Source of the DNA: Halomonas litopenaei | Lineage (GTDB): Bacteria; Pseudomonadota; Gammaproteobacteria; Pseudomonadales; Halomonadaceae | Direction: 5' to 3' | Length of the DNA stretch: 64,000 nt | Assembly (NCBI RefSeq): GCF_003045775.1 | Contig: NZ_PXNS01000001.1 | Location: forward strand, 744,001 to 808,000 | Part shown: piece by piece, positions 62,158 through 64,000 of the stretch | How positions within the stretch are numbered: the first letter of the stretch is position 1 | Layout of the letters: the number at the start of each line of letters is the position of its first letter | Program-made: the position numbers and the translations under genes | Notes under the pieces: model-generated | Databases searched by the model: none | The model's input: the letters and a program-made list of their open reading frames with translations, nothing else | What the model was told of the DNA's origin: nothing

Positions 62158-62255
62158 AGCGGGCGGAGGAACCCTGAGCGCCGGGGTGTCGCGGACCACG
62201 GTCTGGACAACGACGGTCAGGACAGCGAAAGTGCCGCCCGCGAGGCGGCATTTTT
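62143..62255 (+). promoter_or_regulatory. trp attenuator before trpGDC
   Basis: Three competing structures can be drawn. Pause hairpin 1:2: CGCCC plus CTTC (62143-62151) with GAAG plus GGGCG (62156-62165), one bulged C. Antiterminator 2:3: GCGGGCGG (62159-62166) with CCGCCCGC (62234-62241), perfect. Terminator 3:4: TGCCGCC (62232-62238) with GGCGGCA (62244-62250), followed by five T. A ribosome stalled at the Trp codons leaves segment 2 free and permits 2:3; one reaching the stop codon covers segment 2 and permits termination. Confidence 0.88.
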
Positions 62256-62307
62256 GTGTGTGGGTCGTCTCGCTGGGTGAAGCCCAATATTGAATCCTGG
62301 AGCCACC

Positions 62308-62889
62308 ATGATCTTGATGCTCGATAACTACGACAGCTTCACCTACAACATCGTCCAGTACCTAGGCGAACTGGGCGCCGAGGTGGTAACCCGACGCAAC
62401 GACACCATCAGCCTCGACGAGATCGAGGCCATGGCGCCCAGCCACATCGTGGTGTCGCCGGGGCCCTGCACGCCCAACGAGGCCGGCATCTCGCTGGAGC
62501 TGATTCGCCACTTCGCCGGCAAGCTGCCGCTGCTCGGTGTGTGCCTCGGCCACCAGGCCATCGGCCAGGTGTTCGGCGGCAAGGTGGTCCGTGCGCCCCA
62601 GGTCATGCACGGCAAGACATCCGACATTCGCCATGCCGGACAGGGCGTGTTCAAGGGCCTCGATGATCCGCTCTCGGTGACCCGCTACCATTCGCTGGTG
62701 GTGGAGCGCGAGAGTCTGCCGGAGTGTCTCGAGATCACCGCCTGGACCGATGACGACGACGTCACCCCCGGCCTGATCATGGGCCTGCGCCACAAGGAGC
62801 TGCCCATCGAAGGGGTGCAGTTCCACCCGGAATCGATCCTGTCGCGACAGGGACACGAGATGCTGGCCAATTTCCTCGAGCGCCACTGA
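62308..62889 (+). CDS. trpG: Anthranilate synthase component II (glutamine amidotransferase) TrpG
   Basis: A 193-residue class I amidotransferase that supplies ammonia to TrpE. Catalytic Cys79 in GVCLGHQ, His173 and Glu175 in QFHPES. May also serve PabB, as in many bacteria with a single TrpG/PabA. ATG 62308 follows GGAG; ATG 62317 is less likely. It is the first structural gene after the attenuator. Confidence 0.96.
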   Translation: MILMLDNYDSFTYNIVQYLGELGAEVVTRRNDTISLDEIEAMAPSHIVVSPGPCTPNEAGISLELIRHFAGKLPLLGVCLGHQAIGQVFGGKVVRAPQVMHGKTSDIRHAGQGVFKGLDDPLSVTRYHSLVVERESLPECLEITAWTDDDDVTPGLIMGLRHKELPIEGVQFHPESILSRQGHEMLANFLERH

Positions 62890-62908
62890 CTACCATCAGG
62901 AGACTTGC

Positions 62909-63928
62909 ATGCAGATGACCAATGCCATCGCGGCGGTGATGCGCCGGGAGAACCTGGGCCGAGAGCAGGCCTATGCGGTGATGCGCACCATCATGACCGG
63001 CGAGGCCAGTGACGCCCAGGTCGCCGCCTTTCTGATGGGGATGGCGATGAAGGGCGAGACCGCCGAGGAAATCAGTGGCTGCGCCCAGGTGATGCGCGAC
63101 CTGATGACGCCGGTAACGCTGTCCTGCGACAACGTCGTGGATATCGTCGGCACCGGTGGGGACGGCGCCAACCTGTTTAACGTATCCACCGCCTCGAGCT
63201 TTGTCGCCGCCGCCGCCGGCGCCCATGTGGCCAAGCACGGCAACCGAGGGGTGTCGTCGTCCTCGGGCAGCGCCGATCTGTTCCAGGTGGCCGGCATCGG
63301 CCTGGATCTGGACGCCGAACAGGTAGGCCGCTGCATCGAGGAGGTCGGCGTCGGCTTCATGTTCGCGCCCAATCACCACCCGGCCATGCGTCACGCCATC
63401 GGTCCGCGCCGCGAGATGGGTGTGCGCACCCTGTTCAATATTCTGGGGCCGTTGACCAACCCTGCCAGTGCGCCCAATCAGCTGCTCGGCGTCTACCACG
63501 CCGACCTGCTGGAGTTGATGGTGGAGGTGCTGCGTCAGCTCGGCAGTCGGCATGTGCTGGTGGCCCACGCCGAAGACGGCCTGGACGAAATCTCGCTGGC
63601 GGCGCCGACCCGCATCGCCGAACTCAAGGATGGCGAGATCCACCGCTATACCCTGACCCCCGAGGATGTCGGTATCGAGCGTCAGTCGCTCGCTCCGCTC
63701 AAGGTCAAGACCGCCGAAGACAGCCTGCGCCTGGTCGAGAAGGCGCTGTCAGGCGAGGGGCCTGCGGCGGATATTGTCGCCCTCAACGCCGGCGCTGCCC
63801 TCTACGCCGCCGACGTGGCCGATTCCCTCAAGGAAGGCGTGCTGATGGCCCAGGACGCCCAGGGAACCAGGCTGGCGCTGGAAAAGATGAAGGAACTGGC
63901 CCACTTTACCCGGGTGTTCGCTCAGTAG
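62909..63928 (+). CDS. trpD: Anthranilate phosphoribosyltransferase TrpD
   Basis: A 339-residue enzyme joining anthranilate and PRPP. The PRPP motif VGTGGDGANLFNVST near 80-94, KHGNRGVSSSSGSAD near 112-126 and the GVRTLFNILGPLTNP block near 170-185 are intact. Start ATG follows CAGGAGA, 19 bases after trpG. Confidence 0.97.
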   Translation: MQMTNAIAAVMRRENLGREQAYAVMRTIMTGEASDAQVAAFLMGMAMKGETAEEISGCAQVMRDLMTPVTLSCDNVVDIVGTGGDGANLFNVSTASSFVAAAAGAHVAKHGNRGVSSSSGSADLFQVAGIGLDLDAEQVGRCIEEVGVGFMFAPNHHPAMRHAIGPRREMGVRTLFNILGPLTNPASAPNQLLGVYHADLLELMVEVLRQLGSRHVLVAHAEDGLDEISLAAPTRIAELKDGEIHRYTLTPEDVGIERQSLAPLKVKTAEDSLRLVEKALSGEGPAADIVALNAGAALYAADVADSLKEGVLMAQDAQGTRLALEKMKELAHFTRVFAQ

Positions 63929-63973
63929 GACCTTTCTGAAAAGAGCCCGACGGGCCGCAAGGAGAATCACAAC

Positions 63974-64000
63974 ATGGCCAATGCCACCCCGACGATCCTC
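63974..64000 (+). CDS. trpC: Indole-3-glycerol phosphate synthase TrpC (start only)
   Basis: Nine codons are visible before the window ends (reading M-A-N-A-T-P-T-I-L), after AAGGAGAATC. TrpC proteins of this group open with the same TPTIL motif, and trpC is the normal gene after trpD. Confidence 0.8.

Noticed and set aside
60473..62287. 604-codon minus-strand open frame opposite trpE
   Set aside because: Shadow of trpE; composition is not protein-like.

Overview
The window reads as the chromosome of a high-GC, halophilic gammaproteobacterium of the Halomonas/Chromohalobacter type. The reasons are the E. coli-like gene orders (miaB-ybeZ-ybeY-corC-lnt; smrB/prmB/aroC; rpe...gph-trpE), a polyhydroxyalkanoate synthase with a Ser-x-Cys-x-Gly lipase box next to a phasin and a DUF6489 gene, and an organosulfonate locus resembling the one described for Chromohalobacter salexigens. 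I saw no tRNA, rRNA, insertion sequence or CRISPR array.

Region 1 (1-9.45 kb, minus strand) is a type VI secretion cargo module: vgrG, a DUF4123 adaptor, a ~1200-residue VasX/BTH_I2691-type effector with membrane segments near its C-terminus, and a Sel1-repeat lipoprotein that is probably its immunity protein. A second Sel1 gene and a broken copy of the effector tail lie downstream, so the tail+immunity end has been duplicated and partly decayed. This end is more AT-rich than the rest of the window.

Region 2 (9.9-25.7 kb) is the most striking part. It is a continuous gene set for taking up and desulfonating C3 sulfonates: a GntR regulator, SuyAB sulfolactate sulfo-lyase, a tripartite tricarboxylate-type (TTT) transporter, (S)-sulfolactate dehydrogenase SlcC and (R)-sulfolactate dehydrogenase ComC, then a LacI regulator (HpsR type), a four-gene TRAP transporter operon, HpsN (histidinol-dehydrogenase-like DHPS 3-dehydrogenase), and SDR and zinc dehydrogenases of the HpsO/HpsP kind. 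Perfect palindromes built on TGTAAGCGCTTACA stand before both the TRAP operon and hpsN and define a likely HpsR regulon. The inferred route is DHPS to (R)-sulfolactate to pyruvate plus sulfite, with SlcC/ComC converting (S)- to (R)-sulfolactate via sulfopyruvate. No gene for sulfite export or oxidation is in view.

Region 3 (26-38 kb) is mostly housekeeping: pntAB followed by an array of eight short hairpins, gpsA-sixA, an ABM-domain protein, an AEC transporter divergent from kdgD, a 32-residue membrane peptide gene, two alpha/beta hydrolases, a patatin phospholipase and smrB. Region 4 (38-43.6 kb) is prmB-aroC and the PHA genes (DUF6489, phasin, phaC). Region 5 (43.6-51.6 kb) is lnt-corC-ybeY-ybeZ-miaB, an SH3/coiled-coil membrane protein, tpm and a YajG-type lipoprotein. 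Region 6 (51.8-64 kb) holds the sulfate/thiosulfate ABC transporter, rpe, a GIY-YIG protein, mscS, ndh, gph and the trp genes. A complete trp attenuator (leader peptide with two Trp codons, pause, antiterminator and terminator hairpins) sits between trpE and trpG. Short tandem repeats recur in and beside several genes (tctB, the GIY-YIG gene, and the ends of pntB, cysA and lnt).
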